Assembly: GCA_002790395.1 (NCBI GenBank)
Contig: PFVB01000180.1
Location: forward strand, 2,349 to 42,726
From: Ignavibacteriales bacterium CG_4_9_14_3_um_filter_34_10
GTDB taxonomy: Bacteria > Bacteroidota > Ignavibacteria > Ignavibacteriales > Melioribacteraceae
Reading direction: 5' to 3'
DNA: 40,378 nt
A program made the translations under genes and the position numbers. The notes below the pieces were generated by a model. The model was not told where the DNA came from. It searched no databases and was given only the letters and a program-made list of their open reading frames with translations. Numbering within the stretch: position 1 is the first letter of the stretch; the number at the start of each line of letters is the position of its first letter. Positions 9,127 to 17,198 of this stretch are shown in pieces.

Positions 9127-9162
9127 ATTTTTAAGAAGTAAAAAATAATTCTTGAGAAAAAT

Positions 9163-10506
9163 ATGAAAAATATTTTAGTACTTGGAGCCGGTCAAAGCTC
9201 GCCTTATCTTATTAAATATCTTCTTGATTCAGCAAGTGAAAATTCATGGTTTGTAACAGTTGCAGATATGAATTGTGAACTTGCTTCAAGCCGGATTAAT
9301 GGAAATCCCAATGGAAACGCAGTTGAATTTGATGTTAATGATGAAAAGTTGCGTAACACATTAATTAAAAATTCTGATATTGTTATAAACTTTCTTGCAC
9401 CGCCGTTTCAGTATCTTATTGCATTGGATTGTTTGCAGCATTCTAAACATATGATTTCAGCTTCGTATGAAAACCCACGTGTTGCTGAACTCCATAGGGA
9501 CGCTATGCGAAAAGGGATTTTAATACTTAATGAAATGGGACTTGACCCCGGAATTGACCACATGTCTGCAATCCGTATTATCAATAAAATCCGTGAAAGG
9601 AATGGTGAAATTCACAGTTTTATTTCTTATGGCAGTGGAATTCCTGCACCGGAAGTAAATGCAAATCCTCTTAATTATTGTTTAACATGGAATCCGCGAA
9701 ATGTTGTTATGGCTGGCGAAGCAGGTGCTCAGTATATGGAACTTGGAAAAATAAAATTGCTGCCTCATTACGAAGTTTTTCAGAGAACATGGTCAGTGGA
9801 TGTTGATGGAGTCGGAACACTTGAAGCATATCCCAACCGAGATTCATTGATTTACCTTGATGTTTTTAAATTACAAAAACTTCACACCATGATTCGTGGA
9901 ACGCTGCGATATCCGGGTTGGAGTGAAACTTGGAATCAGATTGTGCGTCTCGGAATACCAAATGAAACTCTGAAGATTCCCGAATTATGCAAGCGTACTT
10001 ATGCAGAATTTACCGAAATGTTTTTGCCGCTGAATGCAAGCGGAACAAAATTTTCTGCACGTCTTGCTAATTTTCTCGGAATAAATCCAACCGGAAAAAT
10101 AATGCAGAACATTAAATGGCTTGGACTTTTGGATGATAAATTAATTGGCGGAAATCCCAAAACTCCTGCAGAAGTTATGGTCAGACTTATGTCAGAAAAA
10201 ATGATGCTTCCAAAGGGCGCAAGAGATATGGTTGTTCTTATTCATGAAATTGAAGCAAAATTTCCAAACGAGAAAAAACGCGAGAAAATTGTATCCACAC
10301 TTGTTGAATACGGAGAGCCGGATGGATTAACAGCAATTTCAAAAACAGTTGGATTGCCGGCTGCAATTGCTGCAAAGTTAATTCTGCACGGCGAAATTCC
10401 TTTGACAGGCTGTCATATACCAACTCACCCTATGATTTACACAAAAGTATTGAATGAACTTGAAACATTCGGAATAAAATTTTCGGAAAGAGTTGAAAAA
10501 ATATAA
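9163..10506 (+). CDS. Saccharopine dehydrogenase-like oxidoreductase (LYS9 type)
   Basis: The 447-residue protein opens with a Rossmann nucleotide-binding strand-loop-helix (ILVLGAGQSSPYLIKYLL), with the second strand ending in an acidic residue (VADMN). The middle holds NEMGLDPGIDHMSA, the hallmark of the saccharopine reductase/dehydrogenase family, then the substrate domain (FISYGSGIPAPEVNANPLNY, RYPGWSETW). Family members interconvert saccharopine with lysine or 2-aminoadipate semialdehyde using NAD(P). No other lysine gene is nearby, so direction and exact substrate are open; carboxynorspermidine-type activity is less likely given length and motifs. A GAG lies upstream of the ATG. Gene 10533 follows after 26 bases and is probably cotranscribed. 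Confidence 0.85.
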   Translation: MKNILVLGAGQSSPYLIKYLLDSASENSWFVTVADMNCELASSRINGNPNGNAVEFDVNDEKLRNTLIKNSDIVINFLAPPFQYLIALDCLQHSKHMISASYENPRVAELHRDAMRKGILILNEMGLDPGIDHMSAIRIINKIRERNGEIHSFISYGSGIPAPEVNANPLNYCLTWNPRNVVMAGEAGAQYMELGKIKLLPHYEVFQRTWSVDVDGVGTLEAYPNRDSLIYLDVFKLQKLHTMIRGTLRYPGWSETWNQIVRLGIPNETLKIPELCKRTYAEFTEMFLPLNASGTKFSARLANFLGINPTGKIMQNIKWLGLLDDKLIGGNPKTPAEVMVRLMSEKMMLPKGARDMVVLIHEIEAKFPNEKKREKIVSTLVEYGEPDGLTAISKTVGLPAAIAAKLILHGEIPLTGCHIPTHPMIYTKVLNELETFGIKFSERVEKI

Positions 10507-10532
10507 TTCATCAAAAAAAATTTAAGGATAAA

Positions 10533-11546
10533 ATGAAAAACAAACTGATAATGGTTCTTCTTTTCGCACTAGCTGATATCTTGGCAGCACAAACAAAAAT
10601 TACAGAAAATAAGGATGCATTTGGATTGGTCGTTCATGGAGGTGCGGGATATATTTATAAAGGCAGATATACAAATGAAGAAGAATCTGCATATAAAAAT
10701 AAACTGCAGGAAGCCATTGATACAGGTTATGCCGTGCTTTCAAGAAATGGCTCGGCACTCAATGCAGTTGAAAAAACGATTCACATACTTGAAGATTCGC
10801 CTTTGTTCAATGCAGGAAAAGGTGCGGTGATGACAAGCGAAGAGACGGTAGAACTCGATGCTGCAATAATGGATGGCAGTAATTTGAAAGCCGGAGCTGT
10901 TGCAGGAATAAAACATATCAAAAGCCCGATATCACTTGCCCGAACGGTTATGGAAAAATCTCCACATGTTTTTATGATAGGCGAAGGTGCTGAAAAATTC
11001 GGGCTCGATAATGGAATGGAGAAAGTTGAAAATTCATATTTCTATACTGAGAAAACTCTTGAAGAAATCAGAAAGATAAAAGAAGAAGAAAAAAAGCGAG
11101 ATCAATCTTATATTTATAAAGATGAAAATAAATACGGAACTGTTGGATGTGCTGCACTTGATAAGCACGGTAATCTTGCTGCGGGTACTTCAACTGGCGG
11201 AATGGTTAATAAAAAATTCGGAAGAGTTGGCGATGTTCCGGTAATCGGTGCAGGAACTTATGCAAACAACTTTACTGCGGCAATGTCATGCACCGGACAC
11301 GGCGAGTTTTTTATCCGGAATGTTGTAGCACACGATATTTCGTCATTGATTCAATACAAAGGAATGAAACTGAACGATGCAGCTAAAGAAGTTATTATGG
11401 AGAAATTACTGAAACAAAATGGCAGAGGCGGAGTAATAGGAATTGATGCACAGGGAAATATCACAATGGTTTTTAATACAGACGGAATGTTTCGCGGTTA
11501 TAAATTAAATAATGGAAAATCTTTTGTTGGAATGTACAAGGAATAA
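10533..11546 (+). CDS. iaaA: Isoaspartyl peptidase / L-asparaginase, exported
   Basis: This Ntn-hydrolase of the plant-type asparaginase family has 337 residues. A signal peptide (to about residue 20, ...ILAAQ) is followed by the family start VVHGGAGY. The autocleavage site is KYG|TVGCAALD; Thr203 becomes the N-terminal nucleophile of the small subunit. Substrate-binding GTSTGGM, GRVGDVPVIGAGTYA and CTGHGEFFIR are intact. The precursor should split into alpha and beta chains, then hydrolyse isoaspartyl dipeptides and asparagine in the periplasm. AAGGA precedes the ATG. It is in line with the upstream dehydrogenase, though no shared pathway is evident. Confidence 0.94.
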   Translation: MKNKLIMVLLFALADILAAQTKITENKDAFGLVVHGGAGYIYKGRYTNEEESAYKNKLQEAIDTGYAVLSRNGSALNAVEKTIHILEDSPLFNAGKGAVMTSEETVELDAAIMDGSNLKAGAVAGIKHIKSPISLARTVMEKSPHVFMIGEGAEKFGLDNGMEKVENSYFYTEKTLEEIRKIKEEEKKRDQSYIYKDENKYGTVGCAALDKHGNLAAGTSTGGMVNKKFGRVGDVPVIGAGTYANNFTAAMSCTGHGEFFIRNVVAHDISSLIQYKGMKLNDAAKEVIMEKLLKQNGRGGVIGIDAQGNITMVFNTDGMFRGYKLNNGKSFVGMYKE

Positions 11547-11590
11547 TTTTTTCATTATCTTTTCATTGTAAATAAACAAAGGAGATTGAT

Positions 11591-12001
11591 ATGAATCCTG
11601 TAAGTATTAATTATTTGGCTGTAATTGTTTGTGCAATTATCAGCATGGTTTTGGGTGCACTCTGGTACGGACCTCTTTTCGGTAAAGAATGGATGAAACA
11701 AATTGGAGTTACGGAAGATGATTTGAAAAAAGATTTTAATCCTGCCAAAACATACTCACTTGCGGTTGCAGCACATTTTTTTGTGGCTTTGATTGTTTCA
11801 TATTTTATCGATTTATTTCACGCAACCACAGTTGTAGATGGACTTCGTATAGCACTTACTGCCTGGATCGGATTTGTTGCAGCACCGATGTATGTGAATT
11901 TTTTGTTTGAAAGAAGATCGATAAAGCTGCTGATTATCAATTCCGGATATAATTTGGTTCTTATAATAATATTCGGAATAATTTTAGTGACCTGGCAATA
12001 G
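11591..12001 (+). CDS. DUF1761 family membrane protein
   Basis: The 136-residue protein has about four predicted membrane helices. The N-terminus (NYLAVIVCAIISMVLGALWYGPLFGKEWMK) carries the conserved 'LGALWYGPLFGK.WM' signature of DUF1761. Function is unknown for the family. AAAGGAG stands 7 bases before the ATG. The gene sits 44 bases after iaaA and 19 before the Nudix gene, all on one strand, so it may belong to the same transcript. Nothing in the context reveals a role. Confidence 0.85.
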   Translation: MNPVSINYLAVIVCAIISMVLGALWYGPLFGKEWMKQIGVTEDDLKKDFNPAKTYSLAVAAHFFVALIVSYFIDLFHATTVVDGLRIALTAWIGFVAAPMYVNFLFERRSIKLLIINSGYNLVLIIIFGIILVTWQ

Positions 12002-12020
12002 AAATAAAAGCTGAAATCGA

Positions 12021-12638
12021 ATGAATGAAAAATGGCTTGATTGGGCGCGTGAAATTCAATCTCTTTGTCAAACCGGACTTGCATTTGCAAGCACAGGTTA
12101 TGAAGTGCAGCGATATAAAAGATTGATTGAAATTTCTTCTGATATTATTTCCCAGCATACAAATCTCGATAAATCAACTCTTGAAAAAGTATTGATGGAG
12201 CAGCCCGGATATGCAACACCGAAGATTGATGTTCGGGCTGCGGTTTTTAATGAAGGAAAAATATTACTTGTTCAGGAAAGCACTGATCGTAATTGGTCGA
12301 TGCCAGGTGGTTGGGCTGATGTAGGTGACTTTCCTGCAGCGGTTGCTGAGAGAGAAACACTTGAAGAAAGCGGGTATATTGTGAAGGCAAAAAAGTTGAT
12401 TGGAGTTTTTGATGCAAACAGAAGCGGCAGACCACTGGAATTTTTCCATGCTTTCAAACTGATTTTTTTATGCGAGTTAAAGGGAGGAAACGCAAGAATT
12501 AGCGATGAAACTTTGGATGTGAAATTTTTTAATCTTGATGAACTGCCACCACTTTCTGAAAACAGAACAAATATGCGTCACATTAATGAAATCAAAGTTC
12601 ATCTTGCAGACAATTCAAGGCTAGCATTTTTTGAGTAA
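12021..12638 (+). CDS. Nudix hydrolase with NUDIX_N domain
   Basis: Residues 1-60 form a helical N-terminal domain of the type found in Nudix enzymes acting on CDP-choline or ADP-ribose (EIQSLCQTGLAF, YEVQRY, PKIDVRAAVF). The Nudix fold spans about 70-195. The Nudix box reads G-WADVG-D-FPAAVAE-RETLEESGY: the REUxEExGU part is intact, while the upstream glutamate of the consensus is Asp. Members use Mg2+ to cleave nucleoside diphosphates linked to another group, in the cytoplasm. The substrate cannot be set from sequence. No clear Shine-Dalgarno is seen. Only 6 bases separate it from the next gene. Confidence 0.88.
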   Translation: MNEKWLDWAREIQSLCQTGLAFASTGYEVQRYKRLIEISSDIISQHTNLDKSTLEKVLMEQPGYATPKIDVRAAVFNEGKILLVQESTDRNWSMPGGWADVGDFPAAVAERETLEESGYIVKAKKLIGVFDANRSGRPLEFFHAFKLIFLCELKGGNARISDETLDVKFFNLDELPPLSENRTNMRHINEIKVHLADNSRLAFFE

Positions 12639-12644
12639 AACACA

Positions 12645-13094
12645 ATGAGCAAAGAGGAAGATTTTTATAAGAAAATCAGGACTGAAATTTCAGATTGGAT
12701 TGCTGCGAATATTTCAGAAAAGAAATACTGGTCGGATTTCTTGCTGCTTGTTCCGGATGTCTTTTACCTGCTGATGAAATTATCACTGGACAAGGAATTT
12801 CCTGTGAATAAAAAATTAAAACTCGCAGCACTAATTGCTTATTTTATTTCACCTATTGATTTGATGCCCGAATTGATTTTAGGACCAATAGGCTTTCTGG
12901 ATGATCTCGTGGCTTCGGCTTATGTTTTGAATGAAATTATTAATGACGAAAATACTCAGCTCGTGAAAAAACATTGGGCAGGTGACAAAGATATTTTATA
13001 TGTCATTAAAAATATTATTGCAAATGCGGATCATCTTGTGGGAGAAAAAATAATTAATAAGTTGAAGCAGAAATTTTCACCGAAATCAAAGTAG
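12645..13094 (+). CDS. DUF1232 (YkvA-like) protein
   Basis: The 149-residue protein contains the DUF1232 core at about 62-100: KLKLAALIAYFISPIDLMPE followed by GFLDDLVASAYVL. The 'YF.SPIDL.PE' and 'G..DD' elements define the family. That core is hydrophobic and may associate with membrane. The family function is not established. The start is 6 bases after the Nudix stop codon, so the two are almost certainly cotranscribed. The C-terminus is lysine-rich. Confidence 0.85.
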   Translation: MSKEEDFYKKIRTEISDWIAANISEKKYWSDFLLLVPDVFYLLMKLSLDKEFPVNKKLKLAALIAYFISPIDLMPELILGPIGFLDDLVASAYVLNEIINDENTQLVKKHWAGDKDILYVIKNIIANADHLVGEKIINKLKQKFSPKSK

Positions 13095-13181
13095 AACTTT
13101 ATCAAACTCTTTCACGTTTATCTTTTTGCACTCCTGATTTTTTCTTAGATTTCAGTTACGTTTAATAAAATTGGGGAGAAA

Positions 13182-15050
13182 ATGTTTAAAAACTATTTAA
13201 TGGTAATTGTTATGATATTTTTTGCAACAAATTTAAGCAATGCACAGCAAATTGAAAGAAAAGATATTCCTGAGAAATATAAGTGGAATTTAGCGGATAC
13301 TTTTAAAGACTTAAATGCCTGGAAGTCTGCTACCGAATTATTTTCTTCCAAGATTGATGATATTGGTAAATACAGAGGGAAACTTTCTGAATCTTCAGAT
13401 AATTTATTCTATACAATTGATACTTATTTCAAGCTGCTAAAGGAAATTTATCTGATTTCAGATTACGCAAGTCGCTTGTCGGATGAAGATTTGCGTATCA
13501 GCGAAAATCAGGCACTCACACAGCAGGCGAGTACTTTGTGGACAAAATTTGCAGAGGCATCTTCTTTTTTTAGTCCCGAAATATTGAAAATTGACGCAGG
13601 TTTAATTCAAAAATTTTACTCGCAAAAAACCGAATTAAAAAATTATGAGCATATTATTTCTGACATTCAAAGATTACGCAATCACACTTTATCAGAAAAT
13701 GAAGAAAAAATTCTTGCAAGTTTTGGATTGGTAGCAGAGACTCCATCCAATGTTTACGGAATTTTTAATAATGCTGAAATGCCTTATCAAAAAATTGTTC
13801 TTTCAGATGGAGAAAATGTTGAATTAAGTAATTCGGGGTATGTTCGATATAGAGCAACTGAAAACAGAGAGGACAGAGCAAAAATATTTGATGCGTTTTT
13901 TAATAATTACGGAAAATTTAAAAATACAATCGGAGTTAATTTAGCCGGCAAAGTAAAATCTGATTTTACTTATGCAAAAAACAGAAATTATAATTCCTCT
14001 CTGGAAGCTTCGCTTAATAATTATGCAATTCCAACCAAAGTTTATGAAACATTAATTTCACAGATCAATGTAAATCTTCCGACACTTCATCGTTTCCTTG
14101 CTTTGAAGAAAAAAATGCTCGGGGTTGAGGAATTGCATTATTATGATTTATATACACCAATCGTAAAATCAGTTGATATGAAGTTCACAATTGAAGAAGG
14201 ACAAGATGTAATCATCAAGGCTCTGAAACCGATGGGCGATGAATATGTTAGTACGTTAAAAAAATCATTCAGCGAAAGATGGATTGATTACATTCCGAAT
14301 GCCGGTAAACGAAGCGGAGCTTATTCATCCGGTGCTGCATACGATTATCACCCTTATATTCTTACAAACTGGACAGATGATTATGAATCGGTTTCGACAT
14401 TGGCTCATGAACTTGGTCATACTTTGCACTCATATTTTTCAAATAAAAATCAACCTTTCCAATATTCGGATTACGCTACATTTGTTGCTGAAATTGCTTC
14501 CACCTGTAATGAAAATTTATTGAATGATTACATGATTAAAAATGTAAAGACAAAGGCAGAAAAAATTTATTTGCTTGGAAGTTATTTAGAATTGCTTCGG
14601 ACAACAATTTTCCGTCAGGTATCTTTTGCCGAATTCGAATGGGAAATTCACAAAAAAATTGAAGCTGGTGAGCCACTGAATGGAGAAGTTCTAGGCAATA
14701 TTTATTATGATATTGTTAAAAGATATTATGGACACGATAAAGGCGTTTGTGTGGTTGATCCTTACATTCAATACGAATGGGCGTACATTCCGCATTTCAT
14801 AAATTACAGTTATTATGTTTATCAATATTCTACTTCGCTAATTTATGCAACGGCATTTGCAGAAAAGATTATAACAAATGGTAAACCTGCGGTTGATTCA
14901 TATTTTAATATTTTAAAAGGTGGCGGTTCGGATTATCCAATTGAATTAATCAAGAAAGCCGGAATCGATCCACTATCTTCTGAAGCATTTGAGTTAACAA
15001 TGAAAAAGATGAATTCTGTGATGGACCAAATCGAAGAATTGTTAAAATAA
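13182..15050 (+). CDS. pepF: Oligoendopeptidase F (M3B zinc peptidase), exported form
   Basis: The 622-residue protein starts with a signal peptide (MFKNYLMVIVMIFFATNLSNAQ), unlike cytoplasmic PepF of Firmicutes. The helical N-terminal lobe with 'R.DIPEKYKWNL.D.F' is typical of M3B. The zinc site is HELGH: His409, Glu410 and His413, with Glu437 (in FVAEIASTCNE) as the likely third ligand. GVCVVDPYIQYEWAYIPHF and YYVYQYSTS are conserved substrate-cleft blocks. It should cut short peptides in the periplasm. GGGGAG lies just before the ATG. An 87-base gap sets it off from DUF1232, so it may have its own promoter. It ends before the hairpin at 15062. Confidence 0.95.
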   Translation: MFKNYLMVIVMIFFATNLSNAQQIERKDIPEKYKWNLADTFKDLNAWKSATELFSSKIDDIGKYRGKLSESSDNLFYTIDTYFKLLKEIYLISDYASRLSDEDLRISENQALTQQASTLWTKFAEASSFFSPEILKIDAGLIQKFYSQKTELKNYEHIISDIQRLRNHTLSENEEKILASFGLVAETPSNVYGIFNNAEMPYQKIVLSDGENVELSNSGYVRYRATENREDRAKIFDAFFNNYGKFKNTIGVNLAGKVKSDFTYAKNRNYNSSLEASLNNYAIPTKVYETLISQINVNLPTLHRFLALKKKMLGVEELHYYDLYTPIVKSVDMKFTIEEGQDVIIKALKPMGDEYVSTLKKSFSERWIDYIPNAGKRSGAYSSGAAYDYHPYILTNWTDDYESVSTLAHELGHTLHSYFSNKNQPFQYSDYATFVAEIASTCNENLLNDYMIKNVKTKAEKIYLLGSYLELLRTTIFRQVSFAEFEWEIHKKIEAGEPLNGEVLGNIYYDIVKRYYGHDKGVCVVDPYIQYEWAYIPHFINYSYYVYQYSTSLIYATAFAEKIITNGKPAVDSYFNILKGGGSDYPIELIKKAGIDPLSSEAFELTMKKMNSVMDQIEELLK

Positions 15051-15061
15051 AATAATTATTA

Positions 15062-15105
15062 ATGTCACCCCGAGGCGATTGTTAGCGGTTTCCAAAGGGT
15101 GACAT
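15062..15105. terminator. Hairpin downstream of pepF
   Basis: Perfect 9-base arms ATGTCACCC (15062-15070) and GGGTGACAT (15097-15105) enclose a 26-base loop. The right arm is followed by ATTTTATAATTT. It sits 12 bases after the pepF stop and 11 bases past the stop of the convergent small ORF, so it could end both transcripts. The TGTCA/TGACA ends also match the dispersed palindromes elsewhere in the window. Confidence 0.5.
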
Positions 15106-15115
15106 ATTTTATAAT

Positions 15116-15283
15116 TTACTTTTTAATTAAAGATCTCACCCAAACTTTAAATTGCAGCCAGATTACTTTTGCAATAATCAGTTTTTCATTTGAAACGGTT
15201 TGTAAAGTGATCTTTCCATTTTCAGCTGTTATAAGAAAGTTTCCATCATCCTGAACAAAAACAGATATCATTAAGTCGTTCAT
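15116..15283 (-). CDS. Small protein, 55 residues, unknown function
   Basis: The minus strand encodes a 55-codon frame from ATG (15281-15283) to TAA (15116-15118). A good ribosome site AAGGAGAT lies about 8 bases upstream, the best reason to believe it is translated. The product begins MNDLMISVFVQDDGNFLITA and ends with a basic, tryptophan-containing segment (WLQFKVWVRSLIKK) that could be amphipathic. There is no signal peptide and I recognise no family. It sits 68 bases beyond the start of the CocE-like gene's 3' end, on the same strand, and converges on pepF. Confidence 0.5.
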   Translation of the reverse strand: MNDLMISVFVQDDGNFLITAENGKITLQTVSNEKLIIAKVIWLQFKVWVRSLIKK

Positions 15284-15351
15284 GGCTAATCTCCTTGTTT
15301 CTCACATTCATAATCGAAAACAACAGTAAAAAGTTTAGCCATTTGAAAGAA

Positions 15352-17187
15352 TCAGTTCATTTTCAACAATTTAATATGTGATGGATGCTTATCAGAATAA
15401 TAAATCCTAACTGTTGTTTTTCTGAAATCTGTTTCGGATGCATTATAAATATCACAAAATATTTGTGGGTTGCGATCGAAAAGCGGAAACCAGCTGCTCT
15501 GAATCTGCAACATAAGTTTGTGCCCTCTTTTGAAAGTATGGAAAATATCATTCATGCGTAATTTTATTTTTGTTACCTCATTTGGAACAAACGCAGCCGG
15601 GTTTTCATAACTGTTGCGGTATTTTCCGCGCATAATATCTCCGCGAACTAACAACTGATATCCGCCCCATTCAACTTCTTTCGAATCTTTTGCACTATCA
15701 GGATAAACATCAATTACTTTAGCAACAAAATCGGCATCGGTGCCACTGACAGAAGCAAAAATTTCGGCTTCAATTGGTCCGGCAAAAGTGTAATCTTTTG
15801 TGAATATATCTGATGTCAATACTAATACATCATTTCTTGTTGAAACAAATCTCTGATCTTCAACCATGTAATTTCTGTTATACATATTTCTTGAATCCTG
15901 AAACTTTGCAGTATAAGGCACAGGTTTATCAGGGTCACTTATATAAAAATAAAATCCGTTTGAATTAAGAGATTCAGATAATTTGTTTTTGTTATTGATA
16001 AAAAACTTTATTGTGTCCTGATTTTTAATTGGCCAGCTGTCAGAGAAATGCCAGTGATTTTTTCCGACTTCGAAAACCGTAGCTTCAGCAAATTTATTAT
16101 TGCCTTTGTTTTTCAAAAAGGAATTAAAAAAGGGAAGTTCAAGATTTTTCTGAAAATACTCGCTTGTGTTTGAATCAAAATTCAGGTCTCCCATTGAAGA
16201 ACCATCTGTCCGCGACCAACCTCCGTGCCTCCATGGACCCATTACAAGTATATTGAATGCATTTTGATTTTTCATTTCAATTGATTTATAAGTTTGAAGA
16301 GCACCAAAAAGATTTTCGCCATCAAACCAACCACCAACAGTCATAACAGCAGGTTTTACGCTATTAAAATGTTGGCGTGTGTTTCGTGATTTCCAGAATT
16401 CATCGTAATTTGAATGCTGCGAAACTTCATTCCAAAATGGAATTTCATTGTGAAGTATTTTCTCATTTAAGTTTTTTATTGGACCAATATTCAAAAAGAA
16501 ATTATAAGCATCGGGCGAATCGTATTGATAACCACGTACCCAGTTTTTTGTAAGCTCTGGTCGTGGTTTTCCGAAAACAGAAAAGAAATTATAAGAAAGA
16601 AGCAATTGCAGAGCACCGTTATGATGCATGTCATCACCAATAAACCAATCCGAAATGGGTGCTTGCGGTGAAACGGCTTTTAATGCAGGATGGGAATCGT
16701 TAAGTGACATTGCTGCATAAAATCCGGGATAGGAAATTCCATAAATGCCAACATTGCCATTATTGTTTGAAACATTTTTTATCAGCCAGTCAATAGTATC
16801 GTATGTATCGCTGCTTTCATCAATTTGTTTCCCTGTTTTATTTGGGATGTACGGACGCATATTAACAAATTCACCTTCACTCATAAATTTGCCGCGAACA
16901 TCCTGATAAACAAAAATAAATTTTTCTGCTGCAAGATGTCGTGGAATATTGGTGAGCGAAGTATCTCCATATGGATTACAGCTATATGGAGTTCGCCAAA
17001 TTAAAATCGGATATTTCTCAGTCTGATCTTTGGGCGAGTAAACAGCAGTATAAAGTTTCACTCCGTCCCTCATTGAAATGCGGTATTCGCTTTTCTGATA
17101 GTTGGCTTTGATAAAATTTTTCTGTGCAAATGAATTTGTGAAAGACAAAACAAAAATTGTTAGAAATAAAATTTTAATGAATCTCAT
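15352..17187 (-). CDS. CocE/NonD-family alpha/beta hydrolase (X-Pro dipeptidyl-peptidase-like), exported
   Basis: The 611-residue S15-like protein has a signal peptide (to about residue 21, ...TNSFAQ). The alpha/beta core begins MRDGVKLYTAVYSP with IWRTPYSC and YQDVRGKFMSEGEF. The nucleophile elbow is GISYPG with Ser152. VGGWFDGENL likely provides the acid and GPWRHGGW the histidine. The C-terminal third is the beta-rich jelly-roll typical of the family (FVAKVIDVYPD, LRMNDIFHTFKRGHKLMLQI). Relatives cleave Xaa-Pro dipeptides, glutaryl-7-ACA or cocaine esters; the substrate here is probably a peptide or ester in the periplasm. It follows metH by only 11 bases with GGAG before the ATG, so they share a transcript despite unrelated roles. 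Confidence 0.9.
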   Translation of the reverse strand: MRFIKILFLTIFVLSFTNSFAQKNFIKANYQKSEYRISMRDGVKLYTAVYSPKDQTEKYPILIWRTPYSCNPYGDTSLTNIPRHLAAEKFIFVYQDVRGKFMSEGEFVNMRPYIPNKTGKQIDESSDTYDTIDWLIKNVSNNNGNVGIYGISYPGFYAAMSLNDSHPALKAVSPQAPISDWFIGDDMHHNGALQLLLSYNFFSVFGKPRPELTKNWVRGYQYDSPDAYNFFLNIGPIKNLNEKILHNEIPFWNEVSQHSNYDEFWKSRNTRQHFNSVKPAVMTVGGWFDGENLFGALQTYKSIEMKNQNAFNILVMGPWRHGGWSRTDGSSMGDLNFDSNTSEYFQKNLELPFFNSFLKNKGNNKFAEATVFEVGKNHWHFSDSWPIKNQDTIKFFINNKNKLSESLNSNGFYFYISDPDKPVPYTAKFQDSRNMYNRNYMVEDQRFVSTRNDVLVLTSDIFTKDYTFAGPIEAEIFASVSGTDADFVAKVIDVYPDSAKDSKEVEWGGYQLLVRGDIMRGKYRNSYENPAAFVPNEVTKIKLRMNDIFHTFKRGHKLMLQIQSSWFPLFDRNPQIFCDIYNASETDFRKTTVRIYYSDKHPSHIKLLKMN

Positions 17188-17198
17188 TTTAGCTCCAT

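Larger units (their letters stand above)
8787..9162. other. Intergenic region with palindromic repeat and candidate promoter
   Basis: This 376-base divergent gap lies between the aromatic enzyme (-) and the saccharopine dehydrogenase-like gene (+). It contains the palindromic element at 8891-8960 and a possible promoter ending at 9126. The only sizeable frame (8953-9141, 62 codons) starts inside the repeat, has no ribosome site and a low-complexity I/N/F/Y-rich product, so I do not call it. No RNA gene is visible. Confidence 0.6.

Noticed and set aside
8953-9141. 62-codon + strand frame in the intergenic gap
   Set aside because: It begins inside a repeat, has no ribosome site, and its product is low-complexity; no sign of coding.
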